Shown: positions 1 through 9,961, counted from the first letter of the stretch. The stretch: 58,416 nt of DNA from Citrobacter freundii (GCF_011077955.1 NZ_JAALBX010000021.1:1-58416); one strand, 5' to 3'. Notes: generated by a model not told the origin, from the letters alone. Made by a program: numbers and translations.

Positions 1-21
1 GTGGTTGTAGAAAAATTCGGT

Positions 22-98
22 GGAGCGGTAGTTCAGTCGGTTAGAATACCTGCCTGTCACGCAGGGGGTCGCGGGTTCGAGTCCCGTCCGTTCCGCCA
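22..98 (+). tRNA. aspU: tRNA-Asp (anticodon GTC)
   Basis: A 77-nt cloverleaf with encoded CCA. The acceptor arms GGAGCGG and CCGTTCC pair, the anticodon loop is CTGTCAC (GTC), and the T-loop is GGTTCGAGTCC. It is identical to a second copy about 7.5 kb downstream. In E. coli the copy in front of yafB/yafC is aspU, the last gene of rrnH. The bases before it are compatible with the tail of a ribosomal operon, but no rRNA is visible in the window. Confidence 0.97.
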
Positions 99-104
99 CT
101 TATT

Positions 105-136
105 AAGCCCTGAGTCTCTGACTCGGGGCTTTTTTT
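105..136 (+). terminator. Rho-independent terminator after tRNA-Asp
   Basis: An 11-bp stem (AAGCCCTGAGTC against ACTCGGGGCTT with one G-T pair) is followed by seven T residues. It lies 7 nt after the CCA end, so it probably ends the tRNA or rRNA transcript. Confidence 0.9.
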
Positions 137-172
137 CGTTTAATTTCTTGTCCTCAATCTACCGGATCAAGC

Positions 173-1075
173 TCACTTGCGCACAGCATGATCAGGGATC
201 CTTTCACTTAAAAAGTCGATGAATGCCCGAATACGTGTACTAACGGCACGATCGCTGTAATACACCGCACTAAATGGCATCGCGACGGGCAGACGAATAT
301 CTGTCATCACCTCAACTAACTCGCCGCTTTCGATCTCTTTATTGATCATATAATCCGACAAACAAGCGATCCCATTACCTGTAAGGCACAACTGTTTCAG
401 CGTTTCACCGCTATTTGAAGATAATTCAGGCGACACGTTGTAAAGCTGTCCATCTGATTGCGCCACAGGCCAGGTATTTAATGATGCAGGTTCGGTAAAA
501 CCAAGGCAGACATGATTGGCTAGCTCCTCAACAGACTGTGGCGCGCCATATTTTTTAAGGTATTCCGGTGCGGCAATGATTTTTCGATAACTGCTGAAAA
601 GTGGCCTTGCCCGAAGACTTGAATCCGTTAAGGTGCCTACACGTATAGCCACATCAACCTTTCGCTCAATGAGATTTATAAATGTCTCAGAGGAAATGAG
701 AGAAAGTGAGATTTCAGGATATTGTTGCCGGAAGGGTTTAATTAATGGCATCAGATAGTGAAGTATGACAGGCGTGGCGGCATCTATTCTTAACAAGCCA
801 CGAGGCGTCGATTTAGTTTCCATAATTTCGGTTTCAGCCGCCGCCATATCTTGCAGGATTTGCTGCACCTTGCGGAAATAACGCTCACCTTCTTCCGTTA
901 GGCTTAATTGACGGGTTGTGCGATTAAGTAAACTTACCCCCAATTTCATTTCCAGCTTCTTTACCGCACGGCTTACCGCAGAGTTTGCCAGCGCGAGTTG
1001 TTCGGCTGCACGGCTAAAACTCCCGCTTTCTACGACGGCAACAAATATCATGAGCTCTTCTGATGTGGCTTTCAT
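173..1075 (-). CDS. yafC: LysR-family transcriptional regulator YafC
   Basis: A 300-residue LysR-type regulator. The N-terminal winged helix-turn-helix (about residues 1-60) contains [23 protein letters not shown], shortened here to the recognisable [15 protein letters not shown] recognition helix, followed by a LysR substrate-binding domain (about 90-290). The start MKATSEEL is preceded by GGAGC at good spacing and matches the E. coli YafC start; the reading frame extends further upstream only in AT-rich leader. It is divergent from yafD. E. coli has dkgB (yafB) between the tRNA and yafC; that gene is absent here. The effector ligand is unknown. The match rests on remembered similarity to E. 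coli YafC. Confidence 0.88.
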   Translation of the reverse strand: MKATSEELMIFVAVVESGSFSRAAEQLALANSAVSRAVKKLEMKLGVSLLNRTTRQLSLTEEGERYFRKVQQILQDMAAAETEIMETKSTPRGLLRIDAATPVILHYLMPLIKPFRQQYPEISLSLISSETFINLIERKVDVAIRVGTLTDSSLRARPLFSSYRKIIAAPEYLKKYGAPQSVEELANHVCLGFTEPASLNTWPVAQSDGQLYNVSPELSSNSGETLKQLCLTGNGIACLSDYMINKEIESGELVEVMTDIRLPVAMPFSAVYYSDRAVSTRIRAFIDFLSERIPDHAVRK

Positions 1076-1330
1076 TGTTGCTCCATTTGCAAAAAACTCA
1101 AAAATAAGCACTATTTGTGTTATTTAAGCACGTCTATTTTTACTCGTCATGCTTTGTTTTTGAGCAATAATCCGTTGCAAATCGGGTGGATAGGTTCTTT
1201 CTTTATTCTGGAGGGCGATTTCCGCCACGCTTGTTTCTCGCTATGCACGTTGAAAGTGTGAGCTAAAATCCCTATAACAGATAAGCCGCCTCTGTTTTTG
1301 CGGCCATCACCATAGAGGAATACCGTCGAA

Positions 1331-2134
1331 GTGCGTAAATCAACCTATGCTATGCGATACGTCGCGGGTCAGCCTGCTGAGCGCATTCTGGCGCCAGGCT
1401 CGTTTGCGACCATAGGTCAGGCGCTACCTGCAGGCGAACCTCTCCCTGGGCACGATCGTCTTCGCGTGTTGGTCTGGAACATCTTTAAACAGCAGCGCGC
1501 CGAATGGCTGTCTGTTTTGAAAAATTTTGGTAAAGACGCACATTTGGTTTTGCTTCAGGAGGCGCAAACGACGCCAGAATTGGTCCATTTCGCCACCACC
1601 AACTATCTGGCGGCGGATCAGGTTCCTGCGTTTGTGCTGCCTCAACACCCCTCAGGCGTGATGACGCTTTCAGCAGCTCATCCTGTCTATTGCTGTCCAT
1701 TACGTGAAAGAGAGCCTATTCTTCGGCTGTCTAAATCTGCACTGGTAACCGTTTATCCTTTGCCCGACACGCGCATGCTGATGGTGATAAATATTCATGC
1801 CGTTAACTTTAGCCTCGGCGTAGACGTTTACAGTAAGCAATTAGGCCCGATTGGCGATCAAATCGCCCATCACAGCGGCCCTATTATTATGGCGGGCGAT
1901 TTTAATGCCTGGAGTCGCCAACGTATGAATGCGCTTTACCGTTTCGCGCGCGAAATGTCATTGCGTGAAGTGCGTTTTACGGACGATAACCGCCGGCGCG
2001 CCTTTGGCCGACCGCTTGATTTTGTTTTCTATCGTGGTCTGGCTGTTCACGAGGCGTCGGTTCTGGTGACGCGTGCTTCAGACCATAATCCGCTACTCGT
2101 TGAGTTCACACCCGGCAAACCTGCTAAGCGTTAA
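1331..2134 (+). CDS. yafD: Endonuclease/exonuclease/phosphatase-family protein YafD
   Basis: A 267-residue member of the EEP superfamily (DNase I/exonuclease III fold), close to E. coli YafD in length and sequence. Diagnostic motifs are visible: LLQEAQ (metal-binding Glu), IMAGDFNAW (Asp/Asn of the active site) and RASDHNPL near the C-terminus (catalytic Asp-His). The start is GTG with weak GGAAT upstream, and the protein begins [13 protein letters not shown] as in relatives. It is followed by yafE after 71 bp and is divergent from yafC. No signal peptide is evident. Its physiological substrate is not established; in E. coli it has been linked to envelope stress and low-pH survival. Confidence 0.88.
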   Translation: MRKSTYAMRYVAGQPAERILAPGSFATIGQALPAGEPLPGHDRLRVLVWNIFKQQRAEWLSVLKNFGKDAHLVLLQEAQTTPELVHFATTNYLAADQVPAFVLPQHPSGVMTLSAAHPVYCCPLREREPILRLSKSALVTVYPLPDTRMLMVINIHAVNFSLGVDVYSKQLGPIGDQIAHHSGPIIMAGDFNAWSRQRMNALYRFAREMSLREVRFTDDNRRRAFGRPLDFVFYRGLAVHEASVLVTRASDHNPLLVEFTPGKPAKR

Positions 2135-2205
2135 GGTATGTCAGGTCTGCCGTAGGGCAGAGACCTGACGTTCTGCCCTTTCTTTTCTCACACAAGGGCA
2201 ATGTA

Positions 2206-2973
2206 ATGACAACACACTCTCATCACGACAATATCAGTAAGCAGTTCAGCTCTCAGGCTTCAGCCTATTTAACAAGCCAGGTTCACGCCAGTGGACGGGA
2301 TTTAGAGCGATTGCAAGCTCGCCTGGCGCTTTTCCCTGAGGCGAATGTGCTTGATATAGGCTGTGGCGCAGGGCATGCAAGCTTTATCGCGGCCGCCGTG
2401 GTGAAGGCCGTCACCGCCTATGACTTATCAGAAAAAATGCTGGAAACCGTTCATCATGCTGCTCAGGATCGTGGTCTTACCAACATCGAGACTCGTCAAG
2501 GTATAGCAGAGTCATTACCTTTTGGCGACGACAGTGTCGATATCGTCATAAGCCGTTATTCTGCGCATCACTGGCAGGATGTCGGGCAGGCACTGCGTGA
2601 AATTAAACGCGTCTTACGTCCGGGCGGAAAAGCCATCGTGATGGATATCATGTCTCCTGGTAATGCGGTACTGGATATCTGGCTACAGACAATTGAAGCC
2701 CTGCGTGATACCTCGCATGTCAGAAATTATTCCAGCGGCGAATGGGCTTCTATGTTTAGCGAGGCGGGGCTGTTTACGGCGTCGGTTATCACTGACCGGG
2801 TGGTGCTTGATTATGAAAGCTGGATTGCGCGCATGCGTACGCCAGAGAGATTAGCTACGGCTATTCGCCTGTATCAAGAGAGTGCTTCACAAGCGGTACA
2901 ACGTTATTTTGAACTGCAGGAAGATGGCTCTTTTACCAGTGATACCATCATGATTGAAGTATATAAACCGTAA
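2206..2973 (+). CDS. yafE: SAM-dependent methyltransferase YafE
   Basis: A 255-residue class I methyltransferase of the UbiE/COQ5-like type. Motif I VLDIGCGAGHAS (about residues 47-58) forms the SAM-binding loop. Motif II is near DIVISRYSAHHW, and the post-motif II region RVLRPGGKAIVMDI is typical of the family. It probably forms a transcription unit with yafD and is closed by a terminator 8 bp after the stop codon. The methyl acceptor is unknown. Family assignment is secure; the name rests on synteny between yafD and mltD. Confidence 0.85.
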   Translation: MTTHSHHDNISKQFSSQASAYLTSQVHASGRDLERLQARLALFPEANVLDIGCGAGHASFIAAAVVKAVTAYDLSEKMLETVHHAAQDRGLTNIETRQGIAESLPFGDDSVDIVISRYSAHHWQDVGQALREIKRVLRPGGKAIVMDIMSPGNAVLDIWLQTIEALRDTSHVRNYSSGEWASMFSEAGLFTASVITDRVVLDYESWIARMRTPERLATAIRLYQESASQAVQRYFELQEDGSFTSDTIMIEVYKP

Positions 2974-2980
2974 AAGTAAA

Positions 2981-3006
2981 AAACCGCCTTCATAGAAGGC
3001 GGCTTT
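2981..3006 (+). terminator. Terminator of the yafD-yafE unit
   Basis: Stem CCGCCTTC/GAAGGCGG with a 3-nt loop, flanked by an A run and a short T run, just after the yafE stop codon. Confidence 0.75.
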
Positions 3007-3126
3007 GATTTCGCCCCAGAGAGACGTATCAAAACCCTTAAAAAGACGTCTCTGCCAGCCTGTGAGAATTCAATCTGGCAGAGACAAAACCAGATGATGA
3101 CCACGCCCACAGGACGTATTGGTAAT

Positions 3127-3157
3127 AAAAAAGGCACCGGGGAAGTCGGTGCCTTTT
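3127..3157 (-). terminator. Terminator of mltD
   Basis: Stem AAAAGGCACCG/CGGTGCCTTTT. Read on the minus strand it ends in a T-rich tail and lies 14 bp after the mltD stop codon. Confidence 0.85.
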
Positions 3158-3170
3158 ATGCGAGCAAACG

Positions 3171-4538
3171 TTACGAGTCGCTGTTAACGCTATTACTTAC
3201 AAACAACGTCAGTTGATCACCTGGTTTCAGGTTATCCGTACCGTTGTTCCAGCGCATCACATCTTTGATGTTCACGCCGTGACGTTTAGCAATACTTGAA
3301 AGCGAATCGCCTTTACGCACCTTATAGGTGATGCTGTCGTCATTACGAGCCAACTGCGATGAACCCTCTACAGCGCCAACGTTGAGTGTCTGCCCAACTT
3401 TAATATGCGCGCCTTTCAGGTTGTTCCAGCGTTGCAGATCTTTGGTCGTCACATTCAAGCGTGATGCAATGCTTGATAACGAATCGCCAGAGCGAACGGT
3501 ATATGCGCGTCCAGAGCTGCTGCTCTTATCCGCAATCAGCGTAGGCTGAACAGCGGCAATTTCACCTGCTACAAGCGAGTCACGTAGCTTATCGGCATGC
3601 TTTTTCGGCACCATGACATATTGCGGGCCGCTTGCGCCTAAGGTCGAGCCTTTGACACCGGCATTATAGGTTTTCAGCTTTTTTACTGAAATCCCCGCCA
3701 TTTCTGCCAACTGCGCCACTTCAACAGGGTTGTTGAGCTTGACGCGTGCCAGTGCACGACTTTCATCCGAGGTCGGTAACCTTACGCCGTACTTTTTGCT
3801 GTTTTTGAGAATATCGCTCAAAGCCAGCATTTTCGGAACGTAAATTTTGGTTTCCTGTGGCAGTGAAAGCGACCAAAAATCCGTGGGTTTACCCCGTGCT
3901 TTATTCGCTTTCATTGCCTTCATCACACGACCTTCACCGCTGTTATACGCAGCAACTGTCAACAACCAGTCGCCGTCGAACATACGGTTTAAGCGTTGCA
4001 TCATATCGAGAGCCGCAGTGGTGGAAGCCACTACATCACGACGTGCATCGTAACTACGGGTCTGTTTAAGACCATAATTTCGCCCCGTGCTCGGAATGAT
4101 TTGCCAAATGCCTGCGGCATTAGCACCACTCGTTGCGTGAGGGTCAAAAGCGCTCTCCACTATGGGTAGTAGTACCAGTTCCATGGGCATGTTACGTTTC
4201 TTAACTTGCCCTGCTATCCAGTACATATACGGCTCTGCCCGTAAAGTTACATCGTGGAGATAGCTCTTATTGCTCAAATACTTCTGTTTTTGATCGCGAA
4301 TCCGGCTATTTTCCGGAATTCCCATCTTTAGCTCGTCGCCAATGAAAGCCCACAAGTCTTGATCCTGAGCGAATGACGTCCCATCGTCCATCCAGCGCTC
4401 TTGACTTGAAAACTTCCCTGCTTCCCCTTGACCAGCTGCAGAAAGGCTCTGTGCGTGCTGTTGGACCGTGGCGTCATGCTTCGACGCCTGGCATCCCACA
4501 AGCAGGACAGAGGCGAGTAATATCGCTTTTGCCTTCAT
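3171..4538 (-). CDS. mltD: Membrane-bound lytic murein transglycosylase D
   Basis: A 455-residue outer-membrane lipoprotein that cleaves the MurNAc-GlcNAc bond of peptidoglycan with formation of a 1,6-anhydro product. The N-terminal signal ends in lipobox LVGC with Cys16 as the lipidated residue. The SLT catalytic domain (about 100-260) carries the catalytic Glu128 in IVESAFDP and the downstream AAGIWQI motif. Two LysM repeats close the protein, beginning YTVRSGDSLSSIA and YKVRKGDSLSSIA, and bind glycan strands. Length and order match E. coli MltD. It is co-directional with gloB upstream. Confidence 0.95.
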   Translation of the reverse strand: MKAKAILLASVLLVGCQASKHDATVQQHAQSLSAAGQGEAGKFSSQERWMDDGTSFAQDQDLWAFIGDELKMGIPENSRIRDQKQKYLSNKSYLHDVTLRAEPYMYWIAGQVKKRNMPMELVLLPIVESAFDPHATSGANAAGIWQIIPSTGRNYGLKQTRSYDARRDVVASTTAALDMMQRLNRMFDGDWLLTVAAYNSGEGRVMKAMKANKARGKPTDFWSLSLPQETKIYVPKMLALSDILKNSKKYGVRLPTSDESRALARVKLNNPVEVAQLAEMAGISVKKLKTYNAGVKGSTLGASGPQYVMVPKKHADKLRDSLVAGEIAAVQPTLIADKSSSSGRAYTVRSGDSLSSIASRLNVTTKDLQRWNNLKGAHIKVGQTLNVGAVEGSSQLARNDDSITYKVRKGDSLSSIAKRHGVNIKDVMRWNNGTDNLKPGDQLTLFVSNSVNSDS

Positions 4539-4609
4539 GTGTGTGTCAATAGTTGCTTAAAAGACGAGCGATGATAACGACGAATGACCTCAATGACAAG
4601 CATGAATTG

Positions 4610-5365
4610 TCAGAAGCTATCTTTCCTGGCCCTTAACCACGCAAAACGTTGCTCAGGTTGTTGCAAATCTGTTTCTTTGTTAATTTCATCAATAATATCA
4701 ATATCTTGCGTTCTTAAAAAAACATTGATTTTGCGTTCCTGAGCGAGCGTAGTTGGCAAAGTAATTTGGTTTTTTGCACGTAACTCCTTAACTTTTCGAT
4801 AGTATTCCGTTAAGTCAGGGTCATGAGGCAAAATACTCAATGAAAAGGTTAAATTACTTAATGTATATTCATGGGCACAACAAATGAGAGTATCGTCTGG
4901 AAGGGCATTTAGCTTGCTAAATGATTGATACATTTGGGTTGCTGTGCCTTCAAATAACCGGCCACAGCCGCCAGAAAACATCGTATCGCCGCAAAATAAA
5001 TAAGGGTAACTAAAGTAACAGATATGTCCTAAAGTGTGACCTGGGGTGGCAATTATGGTGAATTCATGCCCAAGTAGATTGATATTATCGCCTTCATTGA
5101 CTACGTGATTTGCACCTTTTGCTGCGGTCTCCTGTGGGCCATAGACGGGAAGTGACGGGTACTTTTGCAGCAACTCTCCCACACCGCCGACATGATCGTT
5201 GTGATGATGGGTAAGCAGAATCGCTTCGGGTTGCCAACTATTTTGCTCAATAGCCGATAACACCGGCGCCGCTTCTCCGGGATCGACAATTATACATTTC
5301 CCGTTGTTCTGGCTGAGTACCCAGATGTAATTATCCTGATAAGCGGGAATACTGATAAGATTCAT
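4610..5365 (-). CDS. gloB: Hydroxyacylglutathione hydrolase (glyoxalase II)
   Basis: A 251-residue metallo-beta-lactamase-fold hydrolase that converts S-lactoylglutathione to D-lactate and glutathione, the second step of methylglyoxal detoxification in the cytosol. The binuclear metal motif THHHNDH is at residues 52-58, followed by TPGHTLGH and [13 protein letters not shown]. The start [15 protein letters not shown] is chosen because it matches the family and follows an AGAGGTG ribosome binding site; an in-frame extension of 55 codons would run into the divergent yafS gene. E. coli GloB is also 251 residues. Confidence 0.96.
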   Translation of the reverse strand: MNLISIPAYQDNYIWVLSQNNGKCIIVDPGEAAPVLSAIEQNSWQPEAILLTHHHNDHVGGVGELLQKYPSLPVYGPQETAAKGANHVVNEGDNINLLGHEFTIIATPGHTLGHICYFSYPYLFCGDTMFSGGCGRLFEGTATQMYQSFSKLNALPDDTLICCAHEYTLSNLTFSLSILPHDPDLTEYYRKVKELRAKNQITLPTTLAQERKINVFLRTQDIDIIDEINKETDLQQPEQRFAWLRARKDSF

Positions 5366-5398
5366 AAAACACCTCTTAATGCGTGACAGAAGGTAGCG

Positions 5399-6121
5399 AT
5401 GAAACCGGCAAGGATACCCACGACGTACACCACGCCAGGGCACTGGGCGGAGCTCCCATGGGGCGAATATTATCGCGATGCGCTGGAATATCAGATACGC
5501 CCATGGCTTGCAAAAATGTTTGGTTTTCACTTACTTAAGATTGGCAATCTTAGCGCGGAAATCAATACCGAGAGTTGTGCTATTTCCCATCAGGTCAATG
5601 TCGCCGCTCAGGGCGACCATCTGCAGGTCATCGCCGATCCGCTCGCGCTCCCTTTTGCCGCGCGCGCAATAGACGCTTGTTTGTTAGCGCACACTATCTC
5701 ATGGAGCGCTGATCCTCATGGACTACTGCGCGAAGTTGACCGTGTGCTGGTGGATGATGGCTGGTTAATTATGAGCAGTTTTAATCCCTTTAGCGTGCTG
5801 GGGATGGGAAAATTGATGCCGTGCCGTCGTAAATGCATTCCTTACAACAGCCGTATGTTCACACTTGGCCGGCAACTGGACTGGCTGGCATTACTGAATT
5901 TTGAAGTGTTGCACCGGACTAATTTTCAGGTACTTCCCTGGAACAAACAGGGTGGTAAGTTACTAAGTACTCACTTACCTGCGCTGGGCTGTATGCAAGT
6001 CATCGTGGCGCGAAAACGGACGCTACCGTTAACGCTCAACCCACAAAAGCAACGGAGCGCCAAAGCGCAGTTGCGCCCCGCAGTGGGGGCAACGCGACAA
6101 TATCGCAAGCCGGAGCTTTAA
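5399..6121 (+). CDS. yafS: Methyltransferase-like protein YafS
   Basis: A 240-residue protein of the class I SAM-methyltransferase fold. The GxGxG loop is weak, but [29 protein letters not shown], best recognised by the [14 protein letters not shown] segment, is the post-motif II region of the fold. It lies divergent from gloB with 33 bp between starts and ends 4 bp into the convergent rnhA stop codon. No substrate is known. Synteny gloB-yafS-rnhA-dnaQ supports the name. Confidence 0.85.
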   Translation: MKPARIPTTYTTPGHWAELPWGEYYRDALEYQIRPWLAKMFGFHLLKIGNLSAEINTESCAISHQVNVAAQGDHLQVIADPLALPFAARAIDACLLAHTISWSADPHGLLREVDRVLVDDGWLIMSSFNPFSVLGMGKLMPCRRKCIPYNSRMFTLGRQLDWLALLNFEVLHRTNFQVLPWNKQGGKLLSTHLPALGCMQVIVARKRTLPLTLNPQKQRSAKAQLRPAVGATRQYRKPEL

Positions 6122-6594
6122 CTCAGCGTTTTTTCTGCCTGATAGCCAACGTCAACGTGGACCGGGTTACTGGCCGCTGCGCGAGCGAGTTCATCACAGC
6201 GTTCGTTTTCGGGATGGCCCGCATGGCCTTTCACCCATTCCCAGTTGATATTATGCTGGCTTAGCGCCTTATCCAGCCGCTGCCATAAATCGACATTTTT
6301 AACCGGTTTTTTGTCTGCGGTTTTCCAGCCGCGTTTTTTCCAGTTGTGTATCCATTGAGTAATACCTTGCCTGACGTACTGGCTATCGGTACTGATGGTG
6401 ATATCGCAATGTTCACGCAACGCTTCCAGCGCGACAATGGCAGCCATCAATTCCATACGATTGTTGGTGGTCAACAGATACCCTTCGCTGAAGGTTTTTT
6501 CATGTTCTTTATAACGTAAAATCGCACCATAACCGCCCGGGCCGGGATTTCCCAGGCACGAACCATCGGTGAAAATTTCTACCTGTTTGCGCAT
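6118..6594 (-). CDS. rnhA: Ribonuclease HI
   Basis: A 158-residue RNase H that hydrolyses RNA in RNA-DNA hybrids, removing R-loops and primers. All four acidic catalytic residues are in their E. coli positions: Asp10 (EIFTDGS), Glu48 (NRMELM), Asp70 (ISTDSQY) and Asp134 (ERCDELA). The start MRKQVEIF is used because the family begins here; the longer in-frame version overlaps dnaQ. It is divergent from dnaQ with 52 bp between starts, so the two promoters overlap as in E. coli. Its stop codon overlaps that of yafS. Confidence 0.97.
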   Translation of the reverse strand: MRKQVEIFTDGSCLGNPGPGGYGAILRYKEHEKTFSEGYLLTTNNRMELMAAIVALEALREHCDITISTDSQYVRQGITQWIHNWKKRGWKTADKKPVKNVDLWQRLDKALSQHNINWEWVKGHAGHPENERCDELARAAASNPVHVDVGYQAEKTLS

Positions 6595-6646
6595 CTCTGG
6601 TAGACTTCCTGTAATTAAAAAACCAAGTCTGACATAAACGAGCCCT

Positions 6647-7378
6647 ATGAGCACAGCAATTACACGACAGATAGTCCTCGATACGGAAACCACCGGTATG
6701 AATCAGATAGGCGCTCATTATGAGGGCCACTGTATTATTGAGATTGGTGCGGTCGAGGTCATCAATCGTCGCTTAACAGGCAACAACTTTCACGTTTATA
6801 TCAAACCCGATCGGCTGGTCGACCCCGACGCTTTCAACGTGCACGGAATTGCGGATGAGTTTTTGCGTGATAAACCCGTGTTCGGCGAGGTAGTGGATGA
6901 CTTTATTGAGTACATTCAGGGCGCGGAACTTATTATCCATAACGCTTCGTTTGATATCGGCTTTATGGATTATGAATTCAGTAAGCTTAATCGCGGCCTT
7001 CCTAAGACTGAGACCTTTTGTAAAATTACGGATAGCCTGGCGTTAGCGCGGCGGCTTTTCCCCGGTAAGCGTAACAGCCTTGATGCGCTGTGTTCGCGCT
7101 ATGAAATCGATAACAGCAAACGAACGCTGCACGGCGCGTTACTCGACTCCCAAATACTGGCCGACGTATGGCTGACCATGACAGGTGGTCAAACGTCCAT
7201 GACGTTTGCGATGGAAGGGGAATCGCAGAATGTTCAGGACACGTTGGGGATCCAGCGCCTGGTTCGCCAGGCATCCCGGTTAAAAGTGATTGCTGCAACA
7301 GATGAAGAGTGTGTAGCCCATGAATCACGGCTCGATCTGGTGCAGAAAAAAGGCGGCAGTTGCCTGTGGCGCGCATAA
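6647..7378 (+). CDS. dnaQ: DNA polymerase III epsilon subunit (3'-5' proofreading exonuclease)
   Basis: A 243-residue DEDDh exonuclease, the proofreading subunit of the replicative polymerase core. ExoI is VLDTETTGM with Asp12 and Glu14. ExoII is [15 protein letters not shown]. ExoIII is in [17 protein letters not shown]. The C-terminal part after about residue 190 is the variable tail that carries the alpha-subunit binding segment. The gene is divergent from rnhA and is followed by tRNA-Asp after 130 bp. Confidence 0.97.
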   Translation: MSTAITRQIVLDTETTGMNQIGAHYEGHCIIEIGAVEVINRRLTGNNFHVYIKPDRLVDPDAFNVHGIADEFLRDKPVFGEVVDDFIEYIQGAELIIHNASFDIGFMDYEFSKLNRGLPKTETFCKITDSLALARRLFPGKRNSLDALCSRYEIDNSKRTLHGALLDSQILADVWLTMTGGQTSMTFAMEGESQNVQDTLGIQRLVRQASRLKVIAATDEECVAHESRLDLVQKKGGSCLWRA

Positions 7379-7508
7379 CGCCCTGAAAATCGCACGATTC
7401 ATCATCACCTGGGCGAAATTTGCAGCAAACGAGCGTAATGATGAGAAAAACCGTTGACGCTTAGTGAGGCTGCCCGTAATATTCGCCTCGTTCCCAAGGG
7501 AACAACGC

Positions 7509-7585
7509 GGAGCGGTAGTTCAGTCGGTTAGAATACCTGCCTGTCACGCAGGGGGTCGCGGGTTCGAGTCCCGTCCGTTCCGCCA
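7509..7585 (+). tRNA. aspV: tRNA-Asp (anticodon GTC), second copy
   Basis: Identical over all 77 nt to the copy at the left end of the window, with anticodon GTC and encoded CCA. Its position just after dnaQ matches aspV of E. coli. Confidence 0.97.
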
Positions 7586-7622
7586 ATATTTATACTTTGG
7601 AGAGTAATAGCTTCAAAGTTCG

Positions 7623-7658
7623 AAAAAACCGTATCACCGAAAGGGATGCGGTTTTTTT
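7623..7658 (+). terminator. Terminator after aspV
   Basis: Stem AAAACCGTATC/GATGCGGTTTT (one G-T pair) ends in a run of seven T residues, 38 bp after the tRNA. Confidence 0.88.
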
Positions 7659-7759
7659 GTTTTCATCTTCATCGCAATATCATCCCCCATAGCCAAACCT
7701 CTCCCTATCTGGCACATTGATTTCCTTCAAATTACGCGCTTGTGTACCCGGAGTACGTC

Positions 7760-9034
7760 ATGTCTCATTTCATGTTGCCAGAGCAAATCAATCCCCCGTC
7801 GCGCTTACTGATGGGGCCTGGGCCCGTTAATGCCGATCCGCGCGTGCTTCGTGCGATGGCAAGTCAGCTGATTGGTCAGTATGACCCGGCCATGACGGAT
7901 TACATGAATGAGACCATGGCGCTTTATCGCCAGGTCTTTGCCACGCAAAATCGCTGGACGTTACTGGTAGACGGGACATCACGTGCGGGCATCGAAGCGA
8001 TTTTGATTTCAGCGATTCGCCCGGGCGACAGGGTGCTGGTGCCGGTTTTTGGCCGATTCGGTCATCTGCTGTGCGAAATTGCCCGTCGCTGTCGGGCAGA
8101 GGTTCATACCATTGATGTCCCATGGGGTGAGGTGTTTACGCCCGACCGTATCGAAGAGGCAGTTAAACGCATTAAACCGCGCATGTTGTTGACGGTACAT
8201 GGAGATACCTCCACGACTATGTTGCAGCCGCTGGATGAACTGGGTGACATTTGTCGCCGTCACGATGTGCTGTTTTATACCGATGCCACCGCGTCGCTAG
8301 GTGGTAACACGTTGAAGACCGATGACTGGGGGTTGGACGCTGTCTCGGCGGGATTGCAAAAGTGCCTCGGCGGCCCGTCGGGTAGCGCGCCAATTACGCT
8401 CAGCGACAAGATGAGTTCAATCATTCAGGCGAGAAAGTGTGTAGAGGCCGGGATCCGTACAGAAGATCATCGTGATGGTGATGACGAGATGATCTACTCC
8501 AATTATTTCGATCTTGGCATGATCATGGATTACTGGGGGCCGGAACGCCTTAACCACCACACTGAAGCCACCAGCATGCTTTTTGCAGCGCGGGAATGCG
8601 CCCGCACCATGCTGGAGGAGGGGATGGAAACCCGGATCGCCCGTCATGCCCTGCATGGCAATGCCTTACTGGCGGGCATTCAGGGGATGGGGCTTAACAC
8701 CTTTGGCGATCTCAGGCACAAGATGAATAACGTTCTCGGTGTCGTCATTCCTCAAGGCATTAATGGCGACGCCGTACGCACACAGTTGCTGGATGATTTC
8801 CATATCGAAATCGGCACGTCATTTGGCCCGTTGCACGGCAAAATATGGCGCATTGGCACGATGGGGTATAACGCCCGTAAAGATTGCGTATTACAAACGC
8901 TGACGGCGCTGGAGGCCGTGCTGAACCGGCACGGTCATCGAACAGTACAAGGCGAAGCCATGCAAGCGGCGTGGGAAGTCTATGAATCGGTGCGAACGCC
9001 TGTCGCACCGACGGAAGTTAAACGTTCAGCGTAA
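7760..9034 (+). CDS. PLP-dependent aminotransferase, alanine/ureidoglycine-glyoxylate type (PucG/HpxJ-like)
   Basis: A 424-residue class V (fold type I) aminotransferase. The N-terminus has the family signature LLMGPGPVNADPRVL. Asp175 in FYTDATASLGG contacts the PLP ring nitrogen, and Lys201 in AGLQKCLGGPSG is the Schiff-base lysine. Sequence character is closest, from memory, to (S)-ureidoglycine-glyoxylate transaminases of purine catabolism (PucG of Bacillus, HpxJ of Klebsiella); alanine-glyoxylate or serine-pyruvate activity is the alternative. The ATG is chosen over a GTG six codons upstream because CGGAG precedes it at 7 nt. No other purine-catabolism gene is nearby. Its 3' end overlaps the convergent yafV by 17 bp. 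The gene is absent from this place in E. coli K-12. Confidence 0.72.
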   Translation: MSHFMLPEQINPPSRLLMGPGPVNADPRVLRAMASQLIGQYDPAMTDYMNETMALYRQVFATQNRWTLLVDGTSRAGIEAILISAIRPGDRVLVPVFGRFGHLLCEIARRCRAEVHTIDVPWGEVFTPDRIEEAVKRIKPRMLLTVHGDTSTTMLQPLDELGDICRRHDVLFYTDATASLGGNTLKTDDWGLDAVSAGLQKCLGGPSGSAPITLSDKMSSIIQARKCVEAGIRTEDHRDGDDEMIYSNYFDLGMIMDYWGPERLNHHTEATSMLFAARECARTMLEEGMETRIARHALHGNALLAGIQGMGLNTFGDLRHKMNNVLGVVIPQGINGDAVRTQLLDDFHIEIGTSFGPLHGKIWRIGTMGYNARKDCVLQTLTALEAVLNRHGHRTVQGEAMQAAWEVYESVRTPVAPTEVKRSA

Positions 9035-9791
9035 AATCGTCGGCATCGCGCCAGGCCGGGAATTTTTCGCGGTACTCCGTGAGGGCATTCATCGACAGAT
9101 CGGCATCAAGCCGCGTGGCCTGGTGCGCATCGGCGCTGGCAATGATTTCGCCTTGCGGATTAATGATGCGGCTGTCTCCCCGATAATGGTGGCCATTACC
9201 GTCTTTTCCGACGCGATTACACCCGGCGACGTAGCACTGGTTTTCAATAGCGCGCGCCGTGAGCAGTGCTTGCCAGTGCAGGGAACGCGGTGCAGGCCAG
9301 TTCGCGACATACAGCGCCAGATCGTAATCATTGGCATTGCGTGACCATACCGGGAAGCGCAGATCGTAACAAACCAGCGGTAAAATACGCCAGCCGCGCC
9401 ATTCCACTATCAGCCGCTGTTCACCTGCCACGTAATGATGATGCTCATCGGCCATGCGGAACAAATGACGTTTATCGTAGTAGTGGACATTGCCCTGCGG
9501 CTCAACGAGCAGGAAACGGTTCACTGGGCCACGTTCGGTTTGTAATGCCGCGCTACCGCACACCATCGCGTCCAGTTGGCTGGCTTTGATCTGCATCCAG
9601 TTGATCACTTCTGCTTCGGGCATGGACTGCTGAGCGGCTTCCATGGCAAAGCCCGTTGTGAACATTTCCGGTAACACGATCAGGTCCCGCCCGGTTAGCT
9701 CATCCAGCAACACATCAAAGTGGCGCAGGTTGGCAGGGCCATCCATCCACACCAGCGGTTGTTGTAACAACGATACTTTTAACCCAGGCAC
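9018..9791 (-). CDS. yafV: Omega-amidase YafV (nitrilase family)
   Basis: A 257-residue carbon-nitrogen hydrolase that in E. coli hydrolyses 2-oxoglutaramate, a metabolite-repair reaction linked to methionine salvage. The catalytic triad is visible: Glu42 (IVLPEMF), Lys107 (YYDKRHLF) and Cys141 (LPLVCYDLRFP). Length and sequence agree with E. coli YafV (256 residues). It is transcribed away from fadE's terminator. The lysozyme inhibitor gene ivy, which lies next to it in K-12, is absent. Confidence 0.93.
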   Translation of the reverse strand: MPGLKVSLLQQPLVWMDGPANLRHFDVLLDELTGRDLIVLPEMFTTGFAMEAAQQSMPEAEVINWMQIKASQLDAMVCGSAALQTERGPVNRFLLVEPQGNVHYYDKRHLFRMADEHHHYVAGEQRLIVEWRGWRILPLVCYDLRFPVWSRNANDYDLALYVANWPAPRSLHWQALLTARAIENQCYVAGCNRVGKDGNGHHYRGDSRIINPQGEIIASADAHQATRLDADLSMNALTEYREKFPAWRDADDFTLNV

Positions 9792-9909
9792 AATCTTTTC
9801 TCCTCTTGACGGATTTTTTCACTCTAGCATGACCCTTGAAAGAATTGCCGAGAAGATTTCTGATTAACGTCGCAATTTCGGATGCGTTACCTGCCCCTGC
9901 CTGCGGACA

Positions 9910-9940
9910 AAAAAAAAGACCGGTCACAGTGACCGGTCTT
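9910..9940 (-). terminator. Terminator of fadE
   Basis: Near-perfect 12-bp stem (AAGACCGGTCAC against GTGACCGGTCTT). On the minus strand it is followed by a run of nine T residues, 22 bp after the fadE stop codon. Confidence 0.92.
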
Positions 9941-9961
9941 CGCCTAACGAAGCGTTGAGGG

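Noticed and set aside
1..222. 73-codon frame across the left tRNA-Asp
   Set aside because: It runs through the tRNA and its terminator; not a gene.
7742..7759. Upstream GTG start for the PucG-like gene
   Set aside because: The ATG at 7760 has a GGAG element at proper spacing; the GTG would place that element inside the coding region.
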